A stretch of 64,000 nucleotides of DNA from Aurelia coerulea (GCA_039566865.1 CM076961.1:317501-381500), one strand, 5' to 3'; shown: positions 36,859-50,246, numbered from the stretch's first letter. Made by a program: numbers and translations. The notes: generated by a model from the sequence alone, not told the origin.

Positions 36859-37564
36859 TTTCTGAAAAATATCAATGACCACCATCTGTTAACCATTTTA
36901 ATCATAATAATAATCATTAAGTTTCAATAATCATTAACATCATTCAAAATAACATTAATCTGAATTCTTGCAACTCAAGGGATAAAAATTACATAGCAAA
37001 GGAAGCCAATAGCTGAGTTCACACTGTATGTAATTCTTATTATGATGCAGTGTGATGCGCAGCAGCAATGTTTAATTAACCCAAATTTTTTGTACTGCAA
37101 TGCTTAATTGTACTCTAGAATGTGTCAAGAATCACACTTCAAAGCGTGAATTCAGCTTCGACAAGTTGTTTCTCATAACCTTTGCTCCTTATTCACTCAG
37201 CAATAAATGCATATGTGCACAGCCTATGTATTATAGCGTAACAGGATTATATCCTTGTGCAATAGCTTTGCAGCAATTGATTCTGTTTGTCTGTCTGTTT
37301 TCAACAATTTTTGGAGGCCTTATGGGTGGCGCTGTCTGTCAAGTCAAACGATATATATCATTGCTGATCACCACTTAATGTCAAGATTTAGAGGGCTCTA
37401 GAAAGGATAAATGTGTTGCATTGTAAATACCAAAAAATGAAACATTGGAAATACTGTTAAAACAATGTAAATTATTTGATGATGTCCATTTTTTGAGTTA
37501 GTGCCTCTTTTAACAAGTTTACATTGTAGAGTAGGCTTGACTTCGCTTTTATTCTATAGCTACT

Positions 37565-38775
37565 TATTATCTATACGCCGTAAGAACCTTAACTTACGGA
37601 GTACCCCAGGGTTCCTTGCTTGGTCCTAGACTTTTCTCAATTTACGTTAATGACCTCCCCAGTGCCATAACATCCAGTGAAGTATGTCTCTTTGCCGATG
37701 ACTCGACATTTTACTTTATTGGTACCAACATCGAGGAGGTAATAGATGCTTTAAACGAGACTGGAAAACAGATTTCTACTTGGTGTAGTAAAAACAAGCT
37801 GACTATTCACACCGGAAAATCTGAGATAATGTTACTTACTAATCGGAATCTTGTAGGCCCCCTTAGACCTGTTAACATCAATGAGGAAGAAATTAAGTAT
37901 GTGAAAACTGCCACATGTCTTGGAATCGTGGTTGACAATCACTTAAGATGGGATGCACAGGTGAAACGTGTGTCTAAATCGTTCGCAGCTAAAGTCAGCC
38001 AGCTCAAACGAATGAGATTTTTACCCGTTAAAATTCAAGAAGAAATATATTTCAAGACTGTTATTGCGGCTGTTACGTATGCTGTAGCAGTCTGGGGTAC
38101 CTGCTCTCCAGCACTTTTCAATGATTTAGAAAAGATACATGTGAGAGCTGCCAAAATAATCCATCAAATACCGAGCTATACAGACAACGTGGAAACAATG
38201 AATATGGCAAGATGGGACAGTCTTGATTATATCTACAAGCGAAAGATTCTAGCAGTCATGCACAAATTTCAGTATGAAACTATTCCGGATGCCATCCAAG
38301 ATCACTTCAAAAAGACACTGTTTCATTCACGGGATGGATGCTCCATTAATTTACCTAGAGTTTGCAAGGAAGTTGGACGCACATCCGTGATATTTAGAGG
38401 CACACTTTTGTGGAACACATTAAGTCTGGAAACTAGGAAATCGTGTAGCTTACAACAATTTAAGAATAAAATGCAAAGAGATAAAAAATTAGTTACATCG
38501 CTAAGTTTTAGAAAAGAGGCGTGCTTAATTAAGAACAAAAAGGATGATTTTCACTACTTTTAGGGCATTGTTTTAACAATTAGTTACCTAATGAGCTTAT
38601 TAAATATTAGACAGGACTGGAAGTTGAACTTTTAGAGTTAAATTTTTCATTTTTCCTTTTATATTCCTATGGACATTTAGAGTAGTAGCAGGTCCACATC
38701 AGCTTCAGCTGCCACGTTAATTTAACCTGCTTTATCAAATAGATAATGTATGTATGTATGTATGTATGTACGCCT
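37565..38775 (+). mobile_element. 5'-truncated CR1/Jockey-like LINE with open RT fragment
   Basis: An open frame continues to the stop at 38563. It begins at reverse transcriptase motif B (TYGVPQGSLLGPRLFSIYVN), then the catalytic LFADDSTF box, thumb and C-terminal region (WNTLSLETRK). The fingers, endonuclease and first ORF are absent, which is typical 5' truncation. The 3' UTR has the stem GCAGGT...ACCTGC at about 38688-38731 and a (TATG)n end at 38748-38772. The frame is intact over about 325 codons, so the insertion is recent. Confidence 0.92.
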
Positions 38776-39507
38776 ACGTTGAATAAATGGATAATGATTA
38801 TAAATTCTTGCATGAAGCCACTGCCTTCACAAATTGTTGTTGACCACTATCGACAAAGTAAACACAGGACGCAGCACTCGCTGATTGTTATTTATTGCTA
38901 GTTATTTTTTAGGCCTAATGAAAAGATAGCATTATATTGCATATATGCAAGAAGCTTTTTCAAGCCATTTTTAGCGATATTCCGCTACATCTCTGCGCTT
39001 CAAAGTATCTCATTACTATATTGAAAGAATTTCAACAAAGTAACATGATTTCTTACCCTTTAGTTTCTGCTTTTTTCTGGAAAAATCTGAGATCTTCTTC
39101 GCCTTGCTTTTTTAGGCCACAGTTTGATGGAGCTGTAAACGAGGCACGTCAGATTGAAGAAGAGGCCAGCCAATCAGAATTCACATTGAAAACGAAGCTG
39201 CGCGGGAAAATATAAATCGATCAATCAATAAAAAAGATTCTTTTCCTTCCCAGTCCTTGTTGTACACAGTGGCAGAAAGTAGCACGCGAGAAAACATTCC
39301 CACATAGTTCTGTTATTGAGAAGAACTTGATGAGCACTTCAATCAATGGTCAGGAGGTATCTCTCTCTGCTGCCCCCATTCTGTTTCAATCCACACAATT
39401 TTTGGATCCCAGATTTTGAAAATCTTAAGTTTTTCTCCATCATTTGCAATTTGGTACCAAGCTACCTTACATTATTCCTTTTGTTTGTTGAAGTATTATA
39501 ATTGTAA

Positions 39508-39562
39508 ATGCCATCCAAAGTAGGAACCAGATGACCTTGTGTCCTTTCCTGCTTTGGATGGC
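39508..39562 (+). repeat. Retroposon 3' stem-loop
   Basis: GCCATCCAAAG pairs with CTTTGGATGGC around AACCAGATGACCTTGTGTCC. Shares its loop with 29441-29480. Confidence 0.65.
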
Positions 39563-39904
39563 ACAGTAACAAGTAATCTTTTGTGTTTTAATTGTTTTGA
39601 TGATGATATATAAAAAAAAAAAGAAAAAAAAAATCCACACAAACACAAAGTATTGCCATTTAGAATTTAGCAAGGCATTATGTAGCCTATGACGTCAGGA
39701 CAAAATGAAAGCAAACTAGCTTAGAGCTTATTAAGGCCACATGACATAATTTTTAGAGGAATAGGCAAAACTTCTCAAGTAAAATTCTCACAAAAAGAGA
39801 AGGGTGTTGTTTCTTCGTTTGATAGCAACATTACACAGCAACTCCCAAATGAGCAAACGCCAAGACTAAATATTTTGGTTGCTAAAGGAGTCTGACACCA
39901 GATA

Positions 39905-40040
39905 GCTTTTTATGTCACACGCACGGAAGATCTTCTCTTCTGCACATGATTTCAAGCCAAAGCAAAGGAATAACAATAGAGCCATTGTTTTAAAAGAATA
40001 GCCAGGTGTGCATCTTCTGTGTGCAGTTAGCAAACTGATC
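39905..40040. repeat. Small inverted element, (T/C)GCACGGAAGAT type
   Basis: Ends ACACGCACGGAAGATCTTC and GTGTGCATCTTCTGTGTGC with ACAATAGAGCCATTGTTTTA inside. A second copy is at 53855-53985. Confidence 0.6.
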
Positions 40041-40488
40041 AGTTGGTTCTCACAGGCCTGAGCTTCCCAGGGGGAAGGGGTGGGGGGGTACTTGACCTGA
40101 ATTCATATGGGGATCTGGCCACAAAAAGATTTCTTACCCGGCTTCAGAATGGTTCCCTTCCAATGATAACCGATTCTGCAAGAATTTGATCAAAAGTTTA
40201 CTCCAAAACACAAAAAATGGACAAAATAACAACCCGATCTAGCAAAATTTCCCCTGAAGGAAATTGCCTTCTTTTGATACGCTCGCTACAGAAAAAATAG
40301 GTGAAAACTGAAAAATGGCCCCATTGGAAGAATATAGTAAGTTATCCCCCCAGGGCCAATTGCTTGCATTTCTTCAAAACATTTGTACACATACATCAGA
40401 TAAAATGCATAGCGTTTCCAGAACTTTGAACTGGTATATTGAAAGCAATTAGCTATTTTGATATGAATGTTTTTTGTCTGCAGATTAA

Positions 40489-43400
40489 ATGATGATGTCA
40501 TCAATAAAATCAATGTGTTCCATGTGCTTGAGAACAGTTGGTTTCAAAAAGGTAGTTTGCCAAAAAATGGGAAAGATCTTTGAGAAAAAGATTCATTTTC
40601 AAGCTAATCAAGGTCTGATACAATATTGGAAGAAAAAGATGGAAATATATGGAGTTCCTGACCCCAAAGAATCAGTAAAATGGATTAAAGAACATGTCAA
40701 AAAATTGGTATGTCCAAATTCTATCTCTCTCTTAAATCAGTCATCTGACAGTGCCAATAAACTGTTTCAAAACGGAAGAGAGAGCACTATACTGTTTTGT
40801 TTCCTTATCCTTATGGTTGGTTCTCGCTGCACGATGAACAATTGTTGCTTTCCTCCTTGCCAATTCTTCAGAAATAACGACAGTTCATCTTTTGTTCACC
40901 AGGAAAGACATTTGACTACAAAGCCCAATTTTTATGACCAGTATGAATCAGGCTTTACAGTTAAAAGTTGTTCCCAGTGCAAGATGGACTTTCATCAAAT
41001 TAAAATATTGGTGACAAGGATAGCAAAGAAAGTTCATTGCAAAGTAGGAGCTAGCATTTAATTCTCAATGCTTGTTCTTTTGCAGGTAGCAGAAAACAAA
41101 AAGAAAGGGGAGGAGGCTGATATACTCTTCCAAAATGAGTTTGAAAAGTTGTGTAAAAGGAGAATAAAAAGGTAAGCTTTAAATTTGATTGTTGATTTCA
41201 CCTCAAATTACATGCTTTGAATGATCAGAAACAAAACTTATTTGACCAATTAGAGAAAAGGAGGATAATTTGTTATTTGCAATCTCTTTGATAAGAAAAT
41301 TGCCTTTCTATTTAGGGAGCCTGTACAATACATTGTTGGTGATTGGGATTTCAGATCCATAAACCTCTTGATGAAAGAACCAGTCTTCATACCAAGGCCA
41401 GAAACTGAGGTACTGTTTATATTTTAGCAATCACATTTTTTCACGTTGTTGCTGTATTCAGTTTCTGATGTTTAAAGCCATTTGAAAAGTTTTTTTTTGA
41501 CAAATAACAACTGTCACTACATTTTATTTGAATGGTAGCAAAAGTTTAGCTGAAAGCTGCAGTCAACATTTTGTGAGTTTGTTTTTGTTTTTTATTTATA
41601 TAACCAGTTAAAACGTTTTGCCGAACACAAGAGTATTTTTAACTGTGAAGCTTATTCAGAAAGTTAGAAACACAAAGCAAAACAAACACATTTGTTTCGT
41701 TTAAAACTGAACAGAATTATTAATTTATCACAAAATCTTATCTTTAGGGATTGATTGACTTGATAAATGATTACATAAAATCAATTTCAAAATCAAGGAT
41801 AAAGATCTTGGAAATAGGTTGTGGAAGTGGTGCTATATCATTGTCATTGGCTAAAGAAAATGATCAGGTACATCATAATTTTGTAGCTAAATGTTCATGT
41901 TTAAAAAACTAGACAATGAAATTTCCTTTATGAGATTTGAATATGCTACAATAGATTTTTAACGTTTATTAAACATATCCGTTCTAAACAAACAGACAAA
42001 GAAGAAATTTGCATGATTTAAAGTAAGATAATTTAAGCCTTTCATGCAAAAAGTGCTAATTTTTCTAGGTGAAATGTACAGCAATTGATGTATCAGAAGA
42101 TGCTGTAAAGCTGTCCAAAGAAAATTCTTCAAGGTAAAAGAGATGACATCTTTAGCCAGACTGTTTCTCAACTTTCTCAATAACAACCATTTGTGGAATT
42201 GTTCATCTCTCGCCATTTGCCTGATCAACGGCAACATGAAACCTCTGGTAAACTGCAAGAAACTGATGTGTCAGTTTAATATCCACTAGATTGATTCATT
42301 GGTTAATTGATAAGGATCGATTGATTAATTTATTGATTGGCTAAATTTCTTCTCATTTTAGACTTGGTTTATCGTCGAGAGTTTCAATCTATAATCTGTC
42401 TTTTGGTAAGATAATTGTCAACAATATTTGAACGTATCAATTTCACTGTGATTGTCATAGATGTTTTGATGGTTTAGCCGAGAGATTATTTCTTTTTTGT
42501 TTGGGAGACCTAATGAAACATCACTGCGTCGGACATCAACGAAGATGAAAAAAGGAATTAGCTTTAAAGAAATGCAAAAGAGAACTATTCTTTTTGAATA
42601 TTGATGAATAATATGAGATAAGGCTGGGACGAACGAACAAGATTTTTAGTGGTGCTGGGTTTACCATATTTTTTTTCAATATTATTAACAGATCAATTTG
42701 TTGGCGAAAGAGAAGAGGATGATAAATTTGATATTCTGGTTAGCAATCCACCGTATATTCCAACGAAAGACATGAAGGAACTACAACCTGAAATATCACA
42801 GTGAGTTGTCTTTCATACAATGATTAATCTAATGTAATCGAATCGAATCTCGTTTAATCTAATCACTAATGTAAACTTAGTTTATATTGCTGATGAGGCC
42901 TCAGAAGTGAGGCGAAAGCTTCGACAAAATTAACAATGTAAGTGTGAGTGTTAAAAAACGAAAAATAAATGGCAAATAAACAAAAGCACAAACTTAGTTT
43001 AGTTTATCGAACTAAAAAGATTTTACTTTACTGAAAAAGTGGATACCTCTGTTATTACATTGCCCTTCGAAATCGACTCTCTTCGACTGTACAAATCGAC
43101 TGTTGAAATTGACTGTAGAAGATTTGAGGTTTGAATCAAGTGATTCAATCTGGTGAACCTTCGTTATTCGAAATCTAAACAATGTACCTTTTCAAGGTAA
43201 GGGCGCCAAAAAAGAAGTTTCTTTGTTATTTGAGATTTTGCATTTTTGAGTTTATAGTCATGCTCTGTTTACAAAGCTTAGCGTGGAAACCAGTTTTCAA
43301 ATTCATGGCTGTCGTTATTCCGAAATTATGGCGATCTGAAAAATTTTTATTTATAAGGTTTTTCACCACGAAATCAAACCTTCAACAATTTGCTCGATTT

Positions 43401-43977
43401 TCTATCATTTTCGCTTCTTCGAACTTCATTTTCTACTCGGTAAAATATCAAGCTCAGGAAAATTATCGGCAAACAACTCAAGTTCCAGTTAAAAGTTCCA
43501 CTTGAATCATTTGTGATGGCAAAAACTATGAAATAAGATCACAGGAGAAGCAGTGTTCTGCTTTCATTCAGTATGTTGCTTTTTATCCTCACAAAGGGAA
43601 CGAAACATGATTTTTCACTTTCCAATCTTTTGCATGTAAACGAATCAATTCAATGCTTTTGCAAAGTTTCTAAAGGTGAGAAAACGAGTTTGTTGTCTAC
43701 AGCGTATTCATTGGTTATGTAGATCCAATAACACCTTTCGGGTAATCTAAAAATGTTTTTTTCAAGGCATGAAGATCTGCGAGCTTTGCATGGTGGAGAA
43801 GATGGTCTGGACATAATTAAACAGATTTTATCAAAAGCACATTTATTACTTCTAGACTCTGGGTATGTTTGCAATATTTAGCTTGAAATTTGGAAAGTAT
43901 ATCTGTCGTTACGAAGAGACTTGGAACTTAATTGTTTCAGTGATTTTTATCAAGCCAGTGATTCATTGATTAGTTGG

Positions 43978-44022
<45 letters not shown>

Positions 44023-44829
44023 GTACTGAATAAGTGAGCAGATGAGTAAGTTAATGAAATATGAAATAATCCAAAATTATCATACCATTATGCCTTGGTC
44101 TTAAAGATTTGTTTATTGGTGCTTTCTTTCTTTCGTTTCACGGTAAATTGCTAAGAAATATACCTGAAGGTAACTGAAAATATTTCTTTACTGTTTTAGA
44201 TCCCTGATAATGATTCATGAAATTTCATTATTTTTCAGATCGATTTGGCTCGAAGTTGATACATCGCACCCTACGCTGATAAAAGAATTAATTAATGATG
44301 AGTTTGGTGGAAAAATAGAATTCTTGGAAACATGTGTCGATATTTATGGCAGGTTTGTACCTTCATTGCCATTTTGATTTTTTAGATTTAATTTTTTTCA
44401 TCCAGAAATATATTTTCAAGATGATTTTATCACAGTGCTGTTTTATGAACCTGACATATGCAGTTTTGCAGGGGCTGCATCAAGTTGAAATATCAGGACT
44501 GCACAACAAGCTCATTTGGTGCAATCTTCTGAAAAACTTGCAAATTGTTTTTTCTCTTTCATGAGCTTTCAAACTAACCAGTTTCAGATACAGTTTCAAT
44601 TACACATTTGACATTCTTGATCCTTCAATTCTGAGTTTAATCTGTTGCATATTGTCCTTTCAATGTTGCTACAATTTGGATACTTTTCAGGTCACCAATC
44701 CAAGCCACTAATCGGTTCCATGATGTTTTTAACTGAAAACGCTTAAAATGTTTGTCTAAACTATTCTACTATGGTCCTTTATCTTTCGACAGACCACGTT
44801 TTTGCCAACTACAGATGTCATCAAGCTGA
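40489..44829 (+). CDS. HEMK1: HemK-family release-factor glutamine methyltransferase
   Basis: Transfers methyl from S-adenosylmethionine to the GGQ glutamine of class I release factors; the HEMK1 orthologue acts in mitochondria. Ten exons: 40489-40707, 41086-41171, 41316-41409, 41748-41867, 42069-42133, 42362-42405, 42692-42800, 43767-43862, 44239-44352, 44793-44829. All phases agree, giving 327 aa (human 338). Visible motifs: [24 protein letters not shown]-binding EIGCGSG at 155-161, catalytic NPPY at 228-231, GGEDGLD, and C-terminal GRPRF. The first residues ([20 protein letters not shown]) are basic and non-acidic, consistent with mitochondrial import. The start is the first ATG after CTGCAG. 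A 5' non-coding exon is possible because that CAG resembles an acceptor. Confidence 0.96.
42890..42925 (+). other. Hammerhead-like core motif
   Basis: CTGATGA, a five-pair stem GCCTC/GAGGC with a short loop, then GAAAGC. This is close to a hammerhead ribozyme core but has an extra G before stem II. In HEMK1 intron 7, in a stretch resembling a retroelement end. Confidence 0.35.
43977..44022. repeat. (TTGA)n microsatellite
   Basis: About 11 units of ATTG/TTGA in HEMK1 intron 8. Confidence 0.95.
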
Positions 44830-44918
44830 TGGTACTTCTGTCATGTGCCATCAATTCTCATAAGGAGGCCAGATACAAGGTACATTCTTTGATTACTTCA
44901 ACATATCTAGGCTCAACA

Positions 44919-44924
44919 AATAAA
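44919..44924 (+). terminator. Probable HEMK1 polyadenylation signal
   Basis: AATAAA 90 nt after the HEMK1 stop codon, followed by a T-rich stretch. Confidence 0.5.
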
Positions 44925-45345
44925 CACTTTTTGTATTAGGTAGGTCATTTTGTAAGACTTTATACATTCATAAACCTATGGTATTCTTGGAATTATTCAA
45001 TTTTTCTCAAGAACTTTAGAAATCACGATTGTTTTAAATTTTGTCAAATGCTTTCTTAAATTCTTAAAAGAGAAGAAAAATCCTCCAATTGGGAAAACGT
45101 TGAAAATTTCAGAAAAGGCCAACGGTAGAATTATAGCAAAATAGCTGAACTTTCTTTCAAGTCTGCTTTAAAGAAATTTTTCAAAGAGCTTTACACCGAA
45201 ATTTTTAAAAGTTTGGAACCTATGCTGGCACAGGGGATATTGGAGCCAGTATTTCCATAGCAAAAAAGCTGCATGCTTGAAAGTGTTTTGTGCAAAGACT
45301 CGTAAAAACACAGACAATCTGTTCGTATGTAGGTATCTTAAAAAC

Positions 45346-45950
45346 GGCTATCTTGAAAACATGGAATGTGGAATACTGGAATGGAATACTGGAATGACAT
45401 GGAATACTGGAATACTGGAATGCCTATAGAATACTAATTGATATTCCATGGAATGCTAATTGATATTCCATGGAATGCTAATTGATATTCCATGGAATAT
45501 CAATTATGTTTCTATGCCATTCCAGTATTCCATGGAATATCAATTAGCAAACTTAAATAGGTTTATATCCCAGACATCTTTTCTTTTCTTGATTGTTATG
45601 TTTTATCAAGCAATTATTCTCAATTAACTTTGTCGGAGTAGCAGCAATTATTCCTTTTGTCAAGGAGATACCACCATTGTAAAGACCAAGTTCATGTTAT
45701 GAAATATTTGTCGATGATCAGATAACTTTAGTATCTCAACTTAAACCAATAAATCTGTGACAGTACTTTCAACTCACTTGATGCGAAAGATGGAAATTCT
45801 TCAGATCCTTTTATAGAAATGTCTAAGGATCATACAATAAAGCTCTTTATCTGCCAATCAATTGCGTAATGGCTTTTTATCTGAACTGCATACCTTCATC
45901 AATTACTTGTCTATGAATGAAACTTTAGACCCAATGCATGTGGCAAGATA
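45346..45950 (+). repeat. Left arm of long inverted repeat
   Basis: About 605 bp, nearly identical to the reverse complement of 46726-47333. It starts GGCTATCTTGAAAACATGG, then tandem GGAATACTGGAAT units and several AATTGATATTCCATGG units, then unique sequence. Confidence 0.9.
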
Positions 45951-46725
45951 CTAGTTCCCCGTAAATTTCCCATAGGCAAATTTTCACATGAACGCAGTTC
46001 AGTTGGCATTCTTTCAAGTACGGTAACCGTCTTCTGTGATTTCTGTGATTGCATGGTATATCAAAAGCGAATTCGCTGCTTATGTGCTAAATCTTAGCTA
46101 GATATCTTTTTCAAATATTGTAAAAATTGTACAAAATTCCAAGTTTGCCATGCTGATTCCTCTCACCCAAACCAAGTTGCTCCAATACTTCTGCGAAGGG
46201 GGTGTTTCCTCTCAGACAAGTACAATGGTTTAAATGAACAAGTTTGGTCTGCACAAGTTTGACAACATTCTGTCCTTTGCTTTTTGTCAGAATTACGTTT
46301 AGTGCCGTCTGCAAATTTTATGGTGCATATTTTATCAGTAAATTTCTGATTTGGAGCATTCATTGCCAACCTTTGATTATAATTGGATTGATTCGATTCC
46401 ATAGCAAGCGAAAGATTTGCTCAATAAGTTTTAAAATTTACAGGTCAACAGATTAATCATAATCCTACCCAACTTGCAACAACAGGGGGGGGGGTACTCG
46501 GTGGGGGGCACCCTATCAGAAAATTTATTTCAAAGATCTGGGATCCTTTTAATCCTGGAATCCTTTGCCGTGAACCAAGTTTTAAGAACAAGCAAGTTTT
46601 AAAGTTGCATAGTTGAGGTAAATTACATTTGAAATAAAATGCATTATTTGAAGCATAGTTTGACTGTGTTTGATGGAGGCTTCTATAAGAAGCAGATGCT
46701 TTTCGCAGCAATTTGCCCCCGTCTA

Positions 46726-47333
46726 TATCTTGCCACATGCATTGGGTCTAAAGTTTCATTCATAGACAAGTAATTGATGAAGGTATGCAGTTCAGATGAA
46801 AAGCCATTACGCAATTGATTGGCAGATAATGAGCTTTATTGTATGATCCTTAGACATTTCTATAAAAGGATCTGAAGAATTTCCATCTTTCGCATCAAGT
46901 GAGTTGAAAGTACTGTCACAGATTTATTGGTTTATTAAGTTGAGATACTAAAGTTATCTGATCATCGACAAATATTTCATAACATGAACTTGGTCTTTAC
47001 AATTGTGGTATCTCCTTGACAAAAGGAATAATTGCTGCCACTCCGACAAAGTTAATTGAGAATAATTGCTTGATAAGACATAACAATCAAGAAAAGAAAA
47101 GATGTCTGGGATATAAACCTATTTAAGTTTGCTAATTGATATTCCATGGAATACTGGAATGGCATAGAAACATAATTGATATTCCATGGAATATCAATTA
47201 GCATTCCATGGAATATCAATTAGCATTCCATGGAATATCAATTAGTATTCTATAGGCATTCCAGTATTCCAGTATTCCATGTCATTCCAGTATTCCATTC
47301 CAGTATTCCACATTCCATGTTTTCAAGATAGCC
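46726..47333 (-). repeat. Right arm of long inverted repeat
   Basis: Inverted partner of 45346-45950, separated by about 775 bp. The spacer holds a G-run element (46482-46512) and no clear gene. Confidence 0.9.
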
Positions 47334-49544
47334 TCTTAAAAACTGGTTGCAGGTTCTACAGATTGTCTCAAAACAGCTGGATACTTTGCGACGTTTTGTT
47401 TGGCCTAAATCTTGCTTGATCTTCATTATCCCGTCTTAGAAACATTGACGTAAATGCAAAGCGAACGCTCATTTAGATGGGTGGTTGTCTGGTATAACAT
47501 TGAGCTTCGAACAAAGCCACAATTCTTCAATGGTAAACAACTTGCAAACTATCTTCTAATGGACTACTTCATTAAATAATCTAGGCTTCTTTTGATGGTA
47601 GCAATAAATATGAATTTATTTCGAAGTATCATAAAGTTGTTCTGTCAGCCACCCTGAAACATGTTACTATCATTACATCAGTTCTACTGACAATGACAGT
47701 AACTCCCATGAAAGCTCACGAACTAGAGGAAAACTAGACAGAGACACATCGACGAATCCTTTCCCGAGGAACGTCTAAGCCAAGATATTTTCATATATTT
47801 TCATATGAAAGGTTCAATTGAGTGGCGTTAGAGCTTCTATCATTGTTGTGCACATTCAAAAATTCTACAAAAAATGATAAAATTGAAAATATCTTTCATG
47901 ATGTTGGAAGATGTTCTTATATGACGGGGGGAGCCACTGCTCTCCGGGGAGCACTCTTTTAACTGGAGTGAATGGGCACTTTCATTTTCTTTTTCTTGAA
48001 ACACACCCTCTTTGAAGAAAGGCTTTTGAAGGAAATTTTTGTCATTGGTCCTAACATACTTAATTCAATTCGTATCAAAGTGCTTTTGTATTTTATTGGT
48101 TGTTTATCTATGTACAATTGCACTACGCCCAACGAGAGGAAGTCATAGAACCCCTTTCGTTTCTAGAGTAGTTTCGAAAGGACCTGCTCAGTACGTTTTT
48201 GGGTTGGGTTGGAACAAGAGTAAATAAAACGTAGACTAGCTACACTAGTCCCTTGATTTCGCTGTTGTTGTTGTTGCTGATGGCCAGCTCAATGAGGGAC
48301 TAGTTGCCAGAGAGTGTCTCAAATCGGAATTTTCAGAACGAAAAACCTGATTGTAATCTGATTGGAGCATTTCGGCTTAAACAATAGAAAATTTTTTGTA
48401 GCCAATCAACTTTTCCTCTCTTTACTTATTTTTACTGGAAAACCTCCCTTTGAAGTAGAGGCCTATTTGGTCTGAGTTTTTCAAGAATGGCGACCGGCGC
48501 TGTCGTCGCAGCTTGATCGACCTGAAGAGCAGAAGCAAATGAAGCTGAAGGAATTTAGCTAGCCATTTGGCATGATGAAGTGGGCACTGGGAAGAGATAT
48601 TTGTTTGTGCTCTAACAGGAAATGGCAAAATGTAATGCTGTTGTGATACTTGAGAGGCATTTTCAAGACAGCAGTGAGTGTCAGTCTGTAAGTACACTGC
48701 AGTGTAGTGTAGGCCTACTGTAAGTTCAGGTTAGTGATTTTTTCGTTTACATTTGGCTCGTGTATTTCAATTTCAGGGCCTCCGATGACTTGGGGACCGG
48801 GGGGCCGGGGGGCCACGCCCCCCCCCCGCATGTTTGCAAATCATGCCGTTTTGAAAGGCAGCTCATCATCATGTTATTGTGTTGTGGTAATTTTTTGTAT
48901 CAAGTTTGGCCTGCCCCCCCCCCTACTTTTCTGATCTCGTCGGGGGCCTTGAATTTCTAATATTATCTAACTGCAAGCATGTTACTTGGCAATGTTGGGC
49001 TGTTGTACTTTATCACCTTAACAGTTGTTTTGGTTTGAATGCATTTGATCTGCCAAATAAAACAATCTTAGATATTTTAGAAGTTTAGAATCTTTATAAG
49101 TTCAATATGTGATTCAACCCCCCCCCCCCCCCACCCCGCGTTTGGATCACATACGAAAAGGAAAGGGTGATATAATTTTTTGCTTGTGATTTAACAAGTA
49201 CTTGTTACTTTATCACATTGCATTGATGTTGATGTTCTTAATTCATAGGGGTTTGTTTAAAGCAAGATATCTGCTTCATTATTATCAGACCTCGCATCAG
49301 TATGCATTTAGGTGGCACTTTTCTTGGAGAGAGTTTGTCTATCTGATGCAGCAAATCACTTGGAGCAAATATACAGAACAGTTCCCTTGAAAATTCCTTG
49401 TACTTCAGTCCTTCAGATACCACTTAACTGATTGCTAATGATAATGTATAATGATGATGAAATGTCTAATCTTGTCAAGTCTTTGGTTCCTTCCTTTATC
49501 TTTGGTCACTCTGAACTTTGGTCACTTTATCTTTGGTCACTTTG

Positions 49545-49640
49545 ATAGGGGGGGCTCTCTCCTCGATTAGTTTACCTATTGAGAGAGCTCCTCCTTTAAA
49601 TAATTCTCTCCGTGGTGAATTTATATATATATATGAAACT
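49545..49640 (+). repeat. Retroposon 3' module with AGAGAGCTCCTCC stem and (TA)n tail
   Basis: GGGGGGCTCTCTCCTCGATTA and CTATTGAGAGAGCTCCTCCT form a stem, followed by a TATATATATA tail. The same module is at 57990-58055, at 2760-2815 and at 62190-62245. Confidence 0.6.
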
Positions 49641-50086
49641 GAAACTCCTCTGAAATTTCAAATTTATGTTCACTGTCCATGCTCCATTTTGTCAGAGTCA
49701 TAAACTGTCTAAAATTCTTTCAAATTCACATGAATGAAACTTTGTATCAATGTGTTGTTTTCTTGAGTCATATTTTGATGATTACTGATCACAGCAGCAA
49801 CAACAACCAAAATACTAATTCCGTGGTCCGCGTTTTACGCATGTAGCGCTTATGAAAACGAGGCTATCAAGTTATTCCGATTTCAGACACTGTTTGGCAA
49901 CAAGTCTCTGTATTAGCGACAAATCAGTTCTAAGGAGCATACAGAGATTGTGTAGCCAGTCTAAATAAAACGCCCCTTCATTCATTCCTTTCGATTAAGT
50001 AAGCTGTTGACGCCATTATGGAACATTTATCCGCCATTTTAGCTCTCCTTTGTCACACCCCCTCACACCCCCTGGTTGCGTATTGT

Positions 50087-50125
50087 GATTGGTCAATCGC
50101 CACAGGGCGCCAATGTATTTAAAAA
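50087..50125 (+). promoter_or_regulatory. Putative HAL core promoter
   Basis: An inverted CCAAT box in GATTGGTCAAT (50087-50097) and a TATA-like TATTTAAAAA (50116-50125) lie 120-160 nt before the HAL start codon. Spacing is reasonable for a short 5' UTR. Confidence 0.45.
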
Positions 50126-50246
50126 CACTGCGTGGTCCGCAATTCGAGCTGGTTGGTTGCCAAAACCAAAGGGGAACTGCAAGCAAGCCACGTCAACGGA
50201 AGATTTCTTCGCGATTGAAGACGATCGAAAGGCGATCACGAGCAAG

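Larger units (their letters stand above)
36859..40488. other. Divergent intergenic region, DNAJC2 to HEMK1
   Basis: Contains the LINE at 37565-38775, a stem-loop retroposon end at 39508-39562 and a small inverted element at about 39905-40040. I see no gene in it. Promoters of both flanking genes are expected here, but no clear TATA was identified. Confidence 0.6.
44830..50246. other. Intergenic region between HEMK1 and HAL
   Basis: Mostly repeats: a foldback-family fragment (45100-45235), the long inverted repeat 45346-47333, a fragment of MITE family 2 (about 47815-47882), C/G-run-rich stretches at 48795-48830 and 49115-49140, and a retroposon module near 49545-49640. No gene recognised. 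Confidence 0.6.

Noticed and set aside
43182..43505. 107-codon open frame in HEMK1 intron 7
   Set aside because: No domain, intron location, no homologous look; composition matches AT-rich intron.
45346..45545. Regular short repeats that might suggest a CRISPR array
   Set aside because: Units are palindromic, lack unique spacers, and the context is eukaryotic.
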